64,000 nt of DNA from [Clostridium] viride DSM 6836 (GTDB lineage: Bacteria > Bacillota > Clostridia > Oscillospirales > Oscillospiraceae). How positions within the stretch are numbered: the stretch's first letter is position 1; the number at the start of each line of letters is the position of its first letter. Location: the NCBI GenBank assembly GCA_000620945.1, contig KK211198.1, positions 124,001 to 188,000 on the forward strand, in the 5' to 3' direction. Below the pieces are notes generated by a model. It had not been told where the DNA came from. It worked only from the letters and a program-made list of their open reading frames with translations, and searched no databases. The translations under genes were made by a program, and so were the position numbers. Shown here one piece after another: positions 7,213 through 16,726 of this stretch.

Positions 7213-8244
7213 TTATTTTTCCTCTAGAGCTGGGATAGTAAAATACTTTAAATTATCAAAACTGGGTGCTAATTCTTTTAAGAGAATCTTATTTACAATG
7301 TCAACGACAGTACCACAGAAAGGGGTTGGTATTCCAAGCTCTCTTCCGTCGGATACCAATTTCCCGTTAATATCATCAATTTCACATTTTGTCTTACCAG
7401 CTTGGATATCTTGAAGCATGCTTGCAATTTCATTGTAGCTAACTTCAATTAATGCACGTAGGTCTTTTTCTACTCTTTGAAGCTCACTTTGGTTGTTGAA
7501 GGTAAATCGCTCCACAGTTGGTAAGAAATGCTCCATTTCAATTGGCACTAATCCCTTTGCCTGCATAATTTTTGCACCTTCAAGCGAAATGCTTGCCATA
7601 CACTGCATACTACTTTTATTTTCCAAAGCTTCGCCAAAGGTGCAGCCCAATGCAGCTGACATACCGCTAAGTGCTGAGTTCATGACTAGCTTTGTATATT
7701 TTATGTTTAAGATGTTATCAACGACAGATACCTTACTTGCGTATGACAATATTCTTGCAATATTTTTGACTCTTTCCGTAATTTCACCGTTTAATTCGCC
7801 AAGATATATATGCATGGCGTCAAATTCAGTTGTAAGTTCACTGATTCCAGGCCCGATATATTTTGCCCCATGAAATACACTGCCGCCAATTACATGATCC
7901 GGACCAATCATCTCAGCTACTTTGTCTTCTGGTAGTCCATTTTGCAAGGTCACAACAACGGTATCTGGGCCAATGTTCTTCTTAATGCTCTTAAGTGCAC
8001 TAATCATATCCATTTGCTTTGTTAATACGAAAATTACATCAAAGATTCCCGTTACATCCTGCGGTTTCACAGCCTTAACCGGTATGGTGGCGTCATATAA
8101 ACCTGTGATGGTGGCACCTTTTGTGTTCAATGCATGCAGGTTGGCTTCGTTTCTTACAATTAATGTACAATCCTCCCCTGCTTTTGAAATGAGGGCACCT
8201 GTAACAATGCCAAGGGATCCAACACCAATTATTGCACTTCTCAT
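7213..8244 (-). CDS. 2-dehydropantoate 2-reductase family protein (ApbA/PanE-like)
   Basis: A 343-residue NAD(P)-dependent reductase. The N-terminus AIIGVGSLGIVTGALISKAG is the Rossmann dinucleotide-binding motif, TLQNGLPEDK matches the conserved QNG motif, and K-L-V-M-N-S-A (residues about 185-191) carries the catalytic-lysine region of ketopantoate reductases. True PanE makes pantoate for coenzyme A. This protein is longer than typical PanE (about 300), and no panB/panC neighbours are present, so another 2-oxoacid may be the substrate. Codon use is clearly more AT-rich than in the housekeeping genes, suggesting acquisition by transfer. Confidence 0.78.
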   Translation of the reverse strand: MRSAIIGVGSLGIVTGALISKAGEDCTLIVRNEANLHALNTKGATITGLYDATIPVKAVKPQDVTGIFDVIFVLTKQMDMISALKSIKKNIGPDTVVVTLQNGLPEDKVAEMIGPDHVIGGSVFHGAKYIGPGISELTTEFDAMHIYLGELNGEITERVKNIARILSYASKVSVVDNILNIKYTKLVMNSALSGMSAALGCTFGEALENKSSMQCMASISLEGAKIMQAKGLVPIEMEHFLPTVERFTFNNQSELQRVEKDLRALIEVSYNEIASMLQDIQAGKTKCEIDDINGKLVSDGRELGIPTPFCGTVVDIVNKILLKELAPSFDNLKYFTIPALEEK

Positions 8245-8441
8245 ATTTCAGCTTCCTACTCCCCATAGTATTTTATAAGTAAAATCTAAGCAACTATTAA
8301 GTTCTTATCACAAAATAAGACGAATGTAAACAATATTCTGCTGTTCAATGGAATAGGTGAGTTGTTTGATCTTTAATGAGTCTGCAGAAGATGCAGTATT
8401 CAAAGTTCTGGTATTGAATCAAAGAGAACTGATAATAAGAT

Positions 8442-8486
8442 AACGCAGAGTGTGATTTTTTCAAAATTACACTCTGCGTTTTTCTG
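8442..8486. terminator. Orphan terminator hairpin in a 520-bp gene-free stretch
   Basis: AACGCAGAGTGTGA (8442-8455) pairs with TTACACTCTGCGTT (8467-8480) and is followed on the plus strand by TTTTTCTG. No supported gene lies between 8245 and 8764. The stretch is AT-rich and otherwise holds the promoter of the next gene and AGGTTTTGT words. Confidence 0.55.
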
Positions 8487-8661
8487 TTATTACGATAACT
8501 GAAACTTTTGTGACAAAACCTTAATCCCCTTTTATATCAATGGTTTGGATGTTTTGTTATATATGTCAAAACCTATTAATGTAGATCTTGAAAAAACAAT
8601 ACCTAATGAGAGGTTTTGTTCAGAGCATAACAAGCATATATCCTATATTTCTCAAAGTTCA

Positions 8662-8690
8662 TTGAAACAAGTTTCATAGTGTGCTAATAT
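8662..8690 (+). promoter_or_regulatory. Promoter of the 8765 membrane-protein gene
   Basis: TTGAAA (8662-8667), 17 bp, TAATAT (8685-8690). The -35 lies in the palindrome TGAAACAAGTTTCA, which could also be an operator or an ECF-type -35. Confidence 0.5.
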
Positions 8691-8764
8691 AGTAAGTATA
8701 ATAGTTTTCATTTTGATATTACTGATTCGTGATGATTAAAATTTAAAGAAGGAGTTAACAAGCG

Positions 8765-9034
8765 ATGAAACACAGTGCGATGATAGCTTCTCCTGAAAAA
8801 CGCTCTCCTACTTTTTTAGTTGCAGGTCTATTGATTCTTACATTTTCACTCGCTTCCTTTGCTGCCATCATGTTAATTGAAGCACAAAAAGTCCCTACTT
8901 TAGATAATGATACGGCATGGTTAGAATCCTATTTTACTAAGCATCAGTCAAAGGGGCTTTCAGAGAAACAAAAGGAAATCATTCATAATAGTGCAGCTAT
9001 TGTCTCTTCCATGTTTTTGAACGAAGTGACTTGA
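8765..9034 (+). pseudogene. Membrane protein of unknown function, N-terminal part of a probably frameshifted gene
   Basis: An 89-codon frame starting after AAGGAG. Residues about 17-39 form one membrane span (FLVAGLLILTFSLASFAAIMLI), followed by an extracellular stretch. It ends IVSSMFLNEVT-stop. The next frame starts with the same words (FNEVGFGGSS), 20 bp downstream. Removing a 20-bp imperfect duplication (9008-9027 against 9028-9047, both ending AACGAAGT) fuses the two frames into one protein of about 280 residues. The alternative is two coupled genes, TTG start overlapping TGA. Confidence 0.5.
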
Positions 9035-9630
9035 TATTTAACGAAGTCGGCTTTGGCGGAAGCAGTCTTAGATATCAGACGATAGAGGATGATAATCCCA
9101 CAGATAATCGCTTCTCTTTATTGATAGAAAAAAGACTGTATTATTATCAAGGATTAGATTATTCGTTTAACAATGGGATTGTTCATACTCTTCATCTGAA
9201 AAACATAAAGATTAAGGATGAAAGCGGAACGCAGCTTAATATCATTGAGGGTCAATGGGACTTCAGAATTCTTTTTAACGATGAAGGTAAAGTCGTAAAC
9301 CTGATTCAAGAGCCGGTTGTGGTGAGGGGGTTTGACTTCTGGGAAGGCAAATACTTTGAGGCAGAAATCAAGTCCTTTGCCCTAACAGAGTTTTCAGCTT
9401 ATTGTGAGTACAAGCCAATGCCTATTTCTCAAGAAATCGTGATCGGACTGAGACCAGTGGTAATTATGAAGGATGGAAGGACCGTTCTGATGGAAAGTAA
9501 CGGTGGCGGCGGCAGCATGGATAGTTGTAAGACCGCTTATGAATTGAAAGTCCCTATTTCGCTTGATGAAGTTGCTTTTGTGAAACTATCGGACGAAGTG
9601 GTTCTTCCTGTACAGATGATTAAGAAGTAA
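9031..9630 (+). pseudogene. Extracytoplasmic beta-rich domain, C-terminal part of the frameshifted gene
   Basis: A 199-codon frame read from TTG at 9031 with no visible ribosome-binding site. Sequence such as HTLHLKNIKIKDESG, GQWDFRILFND and EIKSFALTEFSAYCEYKP resembles the C-terminal extracytoplasmic half of DUF4179/DUF5643-type proteins linked to ECF sigma factors. That resemblance is weak. It is most simply read as the outer domain of the protein started at 8765, separated from its membrane anchor by the duplication at 9008-9047. Confidence 0.5.
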
Positions 9631-9671
9631 AGCTGTAAATTGGGATTAGCATTCAAATGCGGAGTGATTAC

Positions 9672-10199
9672 ATGCAAGCGACACGGCATAAAAAAATAAG
9701 ATATGCGTTTATTGCTGTATTGGCAGCCGTTGCAACCATCCTGCTGCTTTGGGGCACAAGAAATGCATTCTTGCATATTCAATACAAGTATCCAAATCAG
9801 GATTACTTTGCAAATGACACTTATTCTGAGATCTTTCATATCACTTACCCTTCAACATTTAAGACTGCTTCTAAACTTATGAAGCAAGTTGATGAGGCGT
9901 TTTCCTTCATCGGAACCGGCTTTGAAGCAGAAAAACGTTTTGGGGAGTTAAGCAGGTATAGCGCACTGATTGAGAGTTATCCGAATGTGGCATGTGAGGA
10001 ACATAGGATTAATTTCATAGCGTCATCATTTCACAATAATACCGGATATCTCTGGTTCTCATATTATAATCGACTATATGACAACAATCACAGTTCTATT
10101 AGTGGCTCTGGCTCTTTAATGGGAGAATGTTTAGTACGCTTGACGTTAAACAACGTAAATGCAGAATGGATAGTAGAAAATATTGAAGAGCATCCATGA
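9672..10199 (+). CDS. Membrane-anchored protein of unknown function
   Basis: A 175-residue protein with a basic N-terminus (MQATRHKKIR), one membrane span at about residues 11-29, and an outer domain of about 140 residues with single Cys residues at CEEH and GECL. The ATG at 9672 follows GGAGTGA and is chosen over an upstream ATG at 9657. It lies 41 bp after the frameshifted gene on the same strand, so the two probably share a transcript that ends at the hairpin near 10350. I do not recognise the family. AT-rich composition matches its neighbours. Confidence 0.6.
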   Translation: MQATRHKKIRYAFIAVLAAVATILLLWGTRNAFLHIQYKYPNQDYFANDTYSEIFHITYPSTFKTASKLMKQVDEAFSFIGTGFEAEKRFGELSRYSALIESYPNVACEEHRINFIASSFHNNTGYLWFSYYNRLYDNNHSSISGSGSLMGECLVRLTLNNVNAEWIVENIEEHP

Positions 10200-10327
10200 T
10201 AAAACTCCTCCAAAGATTTAGCCTTAAGTTGATAAGTATCTGTTGCAAGTCGTAGTTGCGTAGTGGCTGCCCAATCTGTAAAGGAATGAAACCTTCTGTT
10301 TCGAGAAACTTAATTTATTAAAAAGTC

Positions 10328-10372
10328 AAAGAGACAGGTAAGATTTATAGTATCTTACCTGTCTCTTTTTGT
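10328..10372 (+). terminator. Intrinsic terminator after the 8765-10199 block
   Basis: AAAGAGACAGGTAAGAT (10328-10344) pairs perfectly with 10352-10368, followed by TTG with the T-run inside the arm. The rest of 10200-10544 holds AT-rich DNA with no gene seen. Confidence 0.85.
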
Positions 10373-10544
10373 ATGGTTTTGTTATATTTATGCTTTGAAG
10401 AGTCAATCTAAGAATTAAGAGAATTTAGAGTGATTTTTGATTTCGTTACAAAACCTGACGAAAATAGTTTTACTTTTAAAGTGGTTTTTTACGCTCTAAA
10501 AAATTTCAGTTTTAAAAAATTTTTCTCTTATGGTAGGTCTAGGA

Positions 10545-11864
10545 TTAATTTAAAAAGTCCTTTAATTTTTTAGAACGGCTGGGGTGACGCAGTTTCCGCA
10601 AAGCCTTAGCTTCAATCTGGCGAATGCGTTCCCGGGTGACATTAAACTCTTTGCCGACCTCTTCTAAGGTTCGGGTTCTTCCATCCTCGATGCCAAAACG
10701 AAGCTTTAACACACGTTCCTCCCTGGGGGTCAGGGTGCTAAGAACATCCACTAACTGCTCCTTCAGCAAGGTAAAGGAAGCAGCCTCGGAGGGTTCGGAG
10801 GCGTCTTCGTCCGGAATAAAGTCGCCCAAGTGGGAGTCTTCCTCCTCACCAATCGGAGTTTCCAAGCTGACGGGTTCCTGAGCAATTTTCAGAATTTCGC
10901 GAACCTTATCGACGGGCATATTCATTTCCTCGGAAATCTCTTCCGGGGAGGGATCATGACCTAGTTCCTGCAAGAGTTGACGAGACACCCGGATGACTTT
11001 ATTGATGGTTTCCACCATGTGGACGGGAATTCGGATGGTACGAGCCTGATCGGCTATGGCACGGGTAATGGCTTGGCGAATCCACCATGTGGCATAGGTA
11101 GAAAACTTGTAGCCCTTGGTGTAGTCAAACTTCTCAACCGCCTTGATGAGTCCCAAATTTCCTTCCTGGATTAAGTCTAAAAAGAGCATACCACGCCCCA
11201 CATATCGTTTGGCAATGGATACCACCAAGCGAAGGTTTGCTTCGGCCAAACGCTGCTTGGCCGCATTGCCCTTTCGAATCAATTGGCGAAGCTCTTGCTC
11301 AGTTTCCGTTAAGGGAGAGGTATCTTCATTCTCTTTTCGAGTTTCCTGGAGTTCATCCCATTGCTGCTTCGCATCAGCGCCAAGCACCATGGCACGTGCG
11401 AGTTTAATTTCCTCATCGGAGGTTAATAGATTGACCTTACCGATCTCCTTCAGGTACATACGAACGGGATCGTCGATGCCAAAGGAATCAACCAAGGTAT
11501 TGGGGTCAACAATTTCCTCTTCCGGAATTTCCTCCAATTCCTCAATGGGCGGAACGGAGTCTTCGGTTAAATCAGGCAGGTAGTCCTCCCCCACCGTTTC
11601 AATCCCAAGGTTCTCTAATGTATCATAGATCTTATCCATTTGCTCGGATTCAAGATCCAATTCTTCCAATACATCCATGAGTTCAGAGGCGGATAGGCTG
11701 CCTTTTTTCTTGCCACGGTCAATTAGATCCCCAAGCTTCTCTGCCCCCTGAATACCGGACAGAAGTTTTAGTACCTCAACCTTACCCACCTGCATTTTAT
11801 CTTCATTGTTACGCGGAAGAGTTTCGCTCTCACGCTTTTCATCCTTAATTTTCTTTTCAGCCAT
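10545..11864 (-). CDS. rpoD: Primary RNA polymerase sigma factor
   Basis: The housekeeping sigma-70 factor, 439 residues. An acidic N-terminal region 1.1 is followed by region 1.2 ([17 protein letters not shown]), region 2 ([37 protein letters not shown] and [15 protein letters not shown]), region 3, and region 4 with the -35 binding helix [20 protein letters not shown]. The start lies 3 bp after the dnaG stop, with GGGAG inside the dnaG end, so the two are coupled as in the classical macromolecular synthesis operon. No clear terminator hairpin follows, only AT-rich DNA. Confidence 0.98.
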   Translation of the reverse strand: MAEKKIKDEKRESETLPRNNEDKMQVGKVEVLKLLSGIQGAEKLGDLIDRGKKKGSLSASELMDVLEELDLESEQMDKIYDTLENLGIETVGEDYLPDLTEDSVPPIEELEEIPEEEIVDPNTLVDSFGIDDPVRMYLKEIGKVNLLTSDEEIKLARAMVLGADAKQQWDELQETRKENEDTSPLTETEQELRQLIRKGNAAKQRLAEANLRLVVSIAKRYVGRGMLFLDLIQEGNLGLIKAVEKFDYTKGYKFSTYATWWIRQAITRAIADQARTIRIPVHMVETINKVIRVSRQLLQELGHDPSPEEISEEMNMPVDKVREILKIAQEPVSLETPIGEEEDSHLGDFIPDEDASEPSEAASFTLLKEQLVDVLSTLTPREERVLKLRFGIEDGRTRTLEEVGKEFNVTRERIRQIEAKALRKLRHPSRSKKLKDFLN

Positions 11865-11867
11865 GTT

Positions 11868-13619
11868 CTACATCTCCCATGCTTTTTTTTTCTGATAGGT
11901 TTCTCGTGCAGCCAGGAGAAGCATTTCGTCTGAATCCCCCGCTTTTGTCATTTGTTCCTGTTCTATGGTGGCGCGATAGTCTGCCATAGCCTGTTTTCCA
12001 TTGGATAAGGCTTCCGGTTTTTCTAATATAGAAGCCAGATGCGACAGTTCTTCCGAAGAGAGTTCCTCCGCTAAGGCTCCTAAGCGAATGGAGGCATTCT
12101 CTGCATGCCGTTTCAGAAGAATCGAAAAGATTTTTCCCAAGAAAGGGGAAGAAAATCGCTCTGGAGATAACTCCGTGATTTCATGGAAAAGGGTTTCATC
12201 TAACATCAGCAACCGAAGGATCCCTTCCTCCGCCATTGCCGATCGGACATTTTCATAGCGAAGTTCCCGTGCTCGTGGTTGGGCCTGCTGAAGGGGCAAC
12301 AAATGCTGTCGCTCCTGTTTTTTCTTCGCCTTCGACAGGGTTCGCTTAAACGCTCGTGTCACTTCTTGTAAGATGGCATCCTTCTGCACCCCGGTTGTGT
12401 CCGAAATACGTCCAGCGTACACTTCCCGTTCCACAGGACTTGCCAAACTTGCAATGACCTCAGCCGCTTCACGGACAAAATCAATTTTTTGCATATCATC
12501 CTTTAAGTTATGTTTTCGTTCGATTTGTGCAAGGATGTACTGGGTATGTTCCTGGGATCGATCTAAAAGTTGAAGGAAGCTTTCGCGTCCAAAGGTCTTA
12601 ATATACTCATCCGGGTCTTTCGCTCCCTGCATCGACAATACCTTTACTTTCAGACCAGCCTTTTCTAAGTATGGTATGGCACGCTTTGCCGCAGTAACGC
12701 CTGCGTCATCTGAGTCATAAGCAATGATGACTTCTTTCGTATAGCGAGACAAGAGTTGCGCATGCTGGGGCGTAAAGGCGGTACCAAGGCTGGCAATGGC
12801 GCAGTCAAAACCGGCTTGATAAAGCGCAATGGTGTCCATATAGCCTTCCGTTAAAATCATGCGTCCGCCCTTTGTGCCTTTGGCCAAGTTGAGTGCAAAG
12901 AGGTTTTGACTTTTATTAAAGAGAAAGGTATCGGGAGAATTCAAATACTTTGGTTCGCTATGATCCAACACACGGCCCCCAAATCCAATCACATTTCCGC
13001 GCACATCAATAATGGGAAAGATGACGCGATTGCGAAAGCGATCGTAGATCCTTCCCTTTTGTCCGCTCACGGCAAGACCAACCTCAATGAGCTCTTGTTT
13101 TTCATAGCCTAGCTTCCCCATCTCCAGGAGCAAGCGATCCCATTGATCCGGGGCAAAACCAAGACCAAAGCGTGTGATCGTTCCTTTGGAGAGTGCACGC
13201 GTTTGCAGGTAAGAGAGTGCCGATTTCCCCTCCGGAGCGAAGAGCGTGCTATGAAAATACCTTGCGGCTTCCCGATTTAGGGTGAGAAGTCGCTCCCGCT
13301 TTTTGTGAAGCTGACCATCGGCGGCTTCCTCTGGGAATTCTAATCCAGCACGCTTGGAAAGGACTCGCACCGCTTCCGGAAACGGAAGATGCTCCATTTC
13401 CATGACAAAGGATATGGCACCGCCACCCTTTCCACAGCCAAAACAGTGGTAGCTTTGCCGATCTGGCACCACATGAAAGGAAGGGGTTCGTTCCCCGTGA
13501 AAGGGGCAAAGACCCCAATAGCTTCCGCCTTTTTTTTGCAGGGAGATATAGTCCGAGACCACATCGACAATATCACATCTTCCGAGCAGATCATCAATAA
13601 AAGTGGATGGAATCGCCAA
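11868..13619 (-). CDS. dnaG: DNA primase
   Basis: Makes RNA primers for replication. In 583 residues it has the N-terminal CHC2 zinc finger (CPFH near residues 38-41, with CFGC about 20 further on), the primase core, the TOPRIM segment (MILTEGYMDTIALYQ, later AYDSDDAG) and a C-terminal helicase-binding domain. The start is a TTG at 13619: AAAGGAGG lies 6 bases upstream and the protein then begins with IPSTFIDDLL as in other primases. An in-frame ATG at 13643 overlaps that ribosome-binding site. It lies between the dgt-like gene and rpoD. Confidence 0.97.
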   Translation of the reverse strand: MAIPSTFIDDLLGRCDIVDVVSDYISLQKKGGSYWGLCPFHGERTPSFHVVPDRQSYHCFGCGKGGGAISFVMEMEHLPFPEAVRVLSKRAGLEFPEEAADGQLHKKRERLLTLNREAARYFHSTLFAPEGKSALSYLQTRALSKGTITRFGLGFAPDQWDRLLLEMGKLGYEKQELIEVGLAVSGQKGRIYDRFRNRVIFPIIDVRGNVIGFGGRVLDHSEPKYLNSPDTFLFNKSQNLFALNLAKGTKGGRMILTEGYMDTIALYQAGFDCAIASLGTAFTPQHAQLLSRYTKEVIIAYDSDDAGVTAAKRAIPYLEKAGLKVKVLSMQGAKDPDEYIKTFGRESFLQLLDRSQEHTQYILAQIERKHNLKDDMQKIDFVREAAEVIASLASPVEREVYAGRISDTTGVQKDAILQEVTRAFKRTLSKAKKKQERQHLLPLQQAQPRARELRYENVRSAMAEEGILRLLMLDETLFHEITELSPERFSSPFLGKIFSILLKRHAENASIRLGALAEELSSEELSHLASILEKPEALSNGKQAMADYRATIEQEQMTKAGDSDEMLLLAARETYQKKKAWEM

Positions 13620-13659
13620 GTTCGGCCTCCTTTCGTGCAACATTACTCCTGTTAATCTA

Positions 13660-14670
13660 CTATTTTACCCCCCAAGCACTCGGGATAAACACATTTATGT
13701 ATTGTTCTAACGCATACTTATCCGTCATTCCCGCGATATAATCACAAACCGCCCGATCCATTCCCTCCCGTTCACGGATTTCCTGAAAATCGGGGGGGAG
13801 CACATCCGGGTGCTTCTGGTAATAAACAAAGAGACGTTCAATCATGTTTTGGGCCTTATGTTCCTCGCCTTTCGCCAGTGGATTATGGTAAACTGCATGA
13901 AACATGAAGTCTCTGAGCTGGTTCATTGCCTCCGCTACGGGAGGGGACTGTGCAACCTGAGGTTTCCCCGCGCTGGTTTCAATGATATCGAGCACCAAGG
14001 AGTTGATGCGGCTTCCGTGATCAAATCCCAGCCGTTGTGAAATCTCCAAGGGAATGTCCATCGGATAAATGATTTCCCCTCGAATGGCATCATCAATGTC
14101 ATGATTAATGTAGGCAATGCGATCCGCCAAGCGCACAATCTGTCCTTCCGAGGTATTTGCACTTTGAGGACCGGTATGACAGAGAATGCCATTGCGCACT
14201 TCCTGAGAAAGGTTAAGACCAGCACCATTATTCTCTAAGGAATCCACCACCCGCAGGGACTGCTCATTGTGGGAGAATCCGCCCGTTACAATCTCATTGA
14301 GCACGCGTTCTCCTGCGTGACCAAAGGGAGTGTGTCCCAAATCATGTCCCAGTGCAATGGCTTCCGTCAAGTCCTCATTCAATTGAAGGCCGCTGGCGAT
14401 GGTTTTGGCAATGCGCGCTACCTCCAAGGTATGTGTCATTCTGGTGCGGTAGTGATCCCCTTCTGGTTGCAGAAAGACCTGTGTTTTATGCATCAAGCGA
14501 CGAAATGCCTTCGAGTGAATGATCCGATCGATATCACGTTGAAAACAGGTTCGAACACTGCATTCTTGAATGGGAAATCGCCTTCCCTTGGAATTCGCGG
14601 AGAGGCAAGCAAAAGGAGAAAGGCTTTGCTGCTCCCGTGCCTCTCTTTGTGCACGAATCGTCACTGGCAT
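13660..14670 (-). CDS. Deoxyguanosinetriphosphate triphosphohydrolase-like protein
   Basis: HD-domain dNTP triphosphohydrolase of the dgt family, 336 residues, probably trimming dNTP pools. Metal-binding HD residues are visible as RMTHTLEVARIA, then ALGHDLGHTPFGHAGE, with a later Asp in IAYINHDIDDA. The start at 14670 follows GGAGGAAGGAG; a start at 14703 lacks one. The position directly upstream of dnaG-rpoD is common in Clostridia. Confidence 0.93.
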   Translation of the reverse strand: MPVTIRAQREAREQQSLSPFACLSANSKGRRFPIQECSVRTCFQRDIDRIIHSKAFRRLMHKTQVFLQPEGDHYRTRMTHTLEVARIAKTIASGLQLNEDLTEAIALGHDLGHTPFGHAGERVLNEIVTGGFSHNEQSLRVVDSLENNGAGLNLSQEVRNGILCHTGPQSANTSEGQIVRLADRIAYINHDIDDAIRGEIIYPMDIPLEISQRLGFDHGSRINSLVLDIIETSAGKPQVAQSPPVAEAMNQLRDFMFHAVYHNPLAKGEEHKAQNMIERLFVYYQKHPDVLPPDFQEIREREGMDRAVCDYIAGMTDKYALEQYINVFIPSAWGVK

Positions 14671-14761
14671 CAACTCCTTCCTCCCTGTATTCACTTGTTT
14701 CATATATAGATACGCAAAAAATAATAAAAATCCTTCAAATATTAAAAAATGTTTTCAAATT

Positions 14762-15397
14762 TTAAGAAGAAGTCACAGGAACCGCCTGAAAACGCTCCCC
14801 CAAGGTTTGAATGGACACGCCTCCAGCACTCAGTTCGGTTACATTCTTGGCAAAAGGATCTACCATCGCTTCCGGAAGCAAAATCTGTAAACTCACCTGC
14901 TCGCCATAGTCCGTTTCATGAATCACACCATTCCAAGCCTCGACTTCAAGTTTCATGCGATCAAACAGATGATAAGGTACTTGCAGAGAACACAAAACGA
15001 AACGGCGCACCACCGAAATTCCAGCTGCATCCAGTGCATCCTTGGCCGATCGCGTATAGGCACGTAACAAACCACCAGCCCCGAGGAGTATACCTCCAAA
15101 GTAGCGGGTAACCACGCAGCACACGTTTTCAATGCCCTCTCGACGGAATACTTCGAGCATAGGCTGCCCGGCGGTTCCTTGCGGTTCTCCGTCATCGGAA
15201 TACCGCATGACAGTTCCCTCACGCAGAATGTAACACCAACAGTTGTGCCGGGCGTCATGATACTGGCTTTTCATGGCAGCAATGTGAGCTTTGGCCTCTT
15301 CTTCGCATTCCACCCGCCAAACATGACCGATGAATCGAGAGCGTTTCTCGATAAACTCGGTTTCGCTTTCCGCGGTGGGCACAAAATACTCTGTCAT
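14762..15397 (-). CDS. YigZ/IMPACT-family protein (UPF0029)
   Basis: A 211-residue member of the YigZ/IMPACT family. It has the N-terminal KRSRFIGHVWRVECEEEAKAHI segment, the signature DDGEPQGTAGQPML, and VVTRYFGGILLGAGGLLRAYTRSAKDAL, followed by a C-terminal ferredoxin-like domain. The molecular role is unsettled; eukaryotic IMPACT inhibits Gcn2, and bacterial members have been linked to ribosome or protease functions. It lies between hflX (12 bp) and the dgt-like gene on the same strand. Confidence 0.92.
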   Translation of the reverse strand: MTEYFVPTAESETEFIEKRSRFIGHVWRVECEEEAKAHIAAMKSQYHDARHNCWCYILREGTVMRYSDDGEPQGTAGQPMLEVFRREGIENVCCVVTRYFGGILLGAGGLLRAYTRSAKDALDAAGISVVRRFVLCSLQVPYHLFDRMKLEVEAWNGVIHETDYGEQVSLQILLPEAMVDPFAKNVTELSAGGVSIQTLGERFQAVPVTSS

Positions 15398-15409
15398 GAC
15401 GATCCTCCC

Positions 15410-16702
15410 CTAGGAAAGGGTGCTCGGTGGCTCGACACGATAGGACGCAACCTGTCCCAAGACCTTTTCGGTACAAACCGCCACAACTTCGATGCTCTCA
15501 CTGTATGCAACGGATTCGACCTTTGCTTCGCGATACAGCATATCGACGAGAGAGGCATTGTCATATGGAATGTGAAGAAACACTTTGTGATAGCCATTGT
15601 CCAAACGCTGTCCGATCATGGCGACCAGCTTTTCGATCCCTTCCCCTGTTTTTGCAGAAATCGAAACAATGCTCTCCCCATGTGGGTAAATATCCCCCAC
15701 AAAGATATCTGCCTTGTTAAACACCTCAATGCGGTCGGTTTTCTCTGCACCCAACTCGATAACCAGCCGATCCACAACCTCCGCTTGCTCTTTCCACTCG
15801 GGATTCGAGGCATCGATGACATGCAGCAGAAGATCCGCAAAGGTCAATTCCTCCAGGGTTGCTTTAAAGGCATCCACCAAGTGGTGAGGTAGCTTGCGGA
15901 TGAATCCAACGGTGTCTGAAATGAGCACCGTACAGGTGTCGGAGATTTCAAGGGTTCGGGTGGTGGTATCCAGCGTGTCAAACAGGCGATTGTTGGCAGG
16001 GATTCCTGCCCCGGTCAGCGCATTGAGTAAGGTGGACTTTCCCGCATTGGTGTACCCAACGATGGCCACAACGGGAACCTCGTTTTTCATCCGGCGCTCC
16101 CGCTGTACTCCACGCACCCTCCGGACTTCTTCCAGTTCTTCTTTCAGCTTTGCAATCTTTCTTCGGATGTGTCTACGGTCCGTTTCAAGCTGTGTTTCAC
16201 CAGGGCCGCGGGTACCGATGGGCGACTTTCCTCCTGATGCTGTTTGCCGAACTAAGTGCCCCCACATACCCGTCAGACGTGGTAAAAGATATTGATACTG
16301 AGCCAACTCCACTTGCAGGCGTCCTTCTCGGGTTTTGGCTCGTTGTGCAAAGATATCCAAGATCAAAGCGGAGCGGTCCATAACTTGCACGCCAATCTCT
16401 TCGGTCAAGACGCGAATTTGCGATGGGGATAGGTCATTATCGAAAATCACCAGATCCGCCTCTTGTGCCATCGCAAGCTCTTTGACCTCGCTCACTTTTC
16501 CTTCTCCAATGAAGGTGCGTGGATCCGGACTCTGACGATTCTGTAGCACCACACCGACACAAATCCCGCCTGCCGTTTCCAGTAGTGCCGCCAGTTCCTC
16601 CATAGTCGCATCACTGGCGTTCCACTCTTCCTTCAAGTTTCCTGCGTTCAAACCAACCAAAACGGCACGGTTGATGGTTTCTTTTGTTTTGTGCTCTATC
16701 AT
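15410..16702 (-). CDS. hflX: Ribosome-associated GTPase HflX
   Basis: A 430-residue GTPase that splits stalled ribosomes. The N-terminal HflX domain (VQNRQSPDPRTFIGEGKVSEV) is followed by a glycine-rich linker (GKSPIGTRGPGETQLETDRR) and a coiled coil (IRRKIAKLKEELEEVRRVR). The G domain then shows G1 GYTNAGKST, G3 DTVGFI and G4 NKAD. The ATG follows GGAGCGG. It is the first gene of the hflX-yigZ-dgt-dnaG-rpoD run. Confidence 0.97.
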   Translation of the reverse strand: MIEHKTKETINRAVLVGLNAGNLKEEWNASDATMEELAALLETAGGICVGVVLQNRQSPDPRTFIGEGKVSEVKELAMAQEADLVIFDNDLSPSQIRVLTEEIGVQVMDRSALILDIFAQRAKTREGRLQVELAQYQYLLPRLTGMWGHLVRQTASGGKSPIGTRGPGETQLETDRRHIRRKIAKLKEELEEVRRVRGVQRERRMKNEVPVVAIVGYTNAGKSTLLNALTGAGIPANNRLFDTLDTTTRTLEISDTCTVLISDTVGFIRKLPHHLVDAFKATLEELTFADLLLHVIDASNPEWKEQAEVVDRLVIELGAEKTDRIEVFNKADIFVGDIYPHGESIVSISAKTGEGIEKLVAMIGQRLDNGYHKVFLHIPYDNASLVDMLYREAKVESVAYSESIEVVAVCTEKVLGQVASYRVEPPSTLS

Positions 16703-16726
16703 AGCCGCTCCTGTTTCACAAATGGT

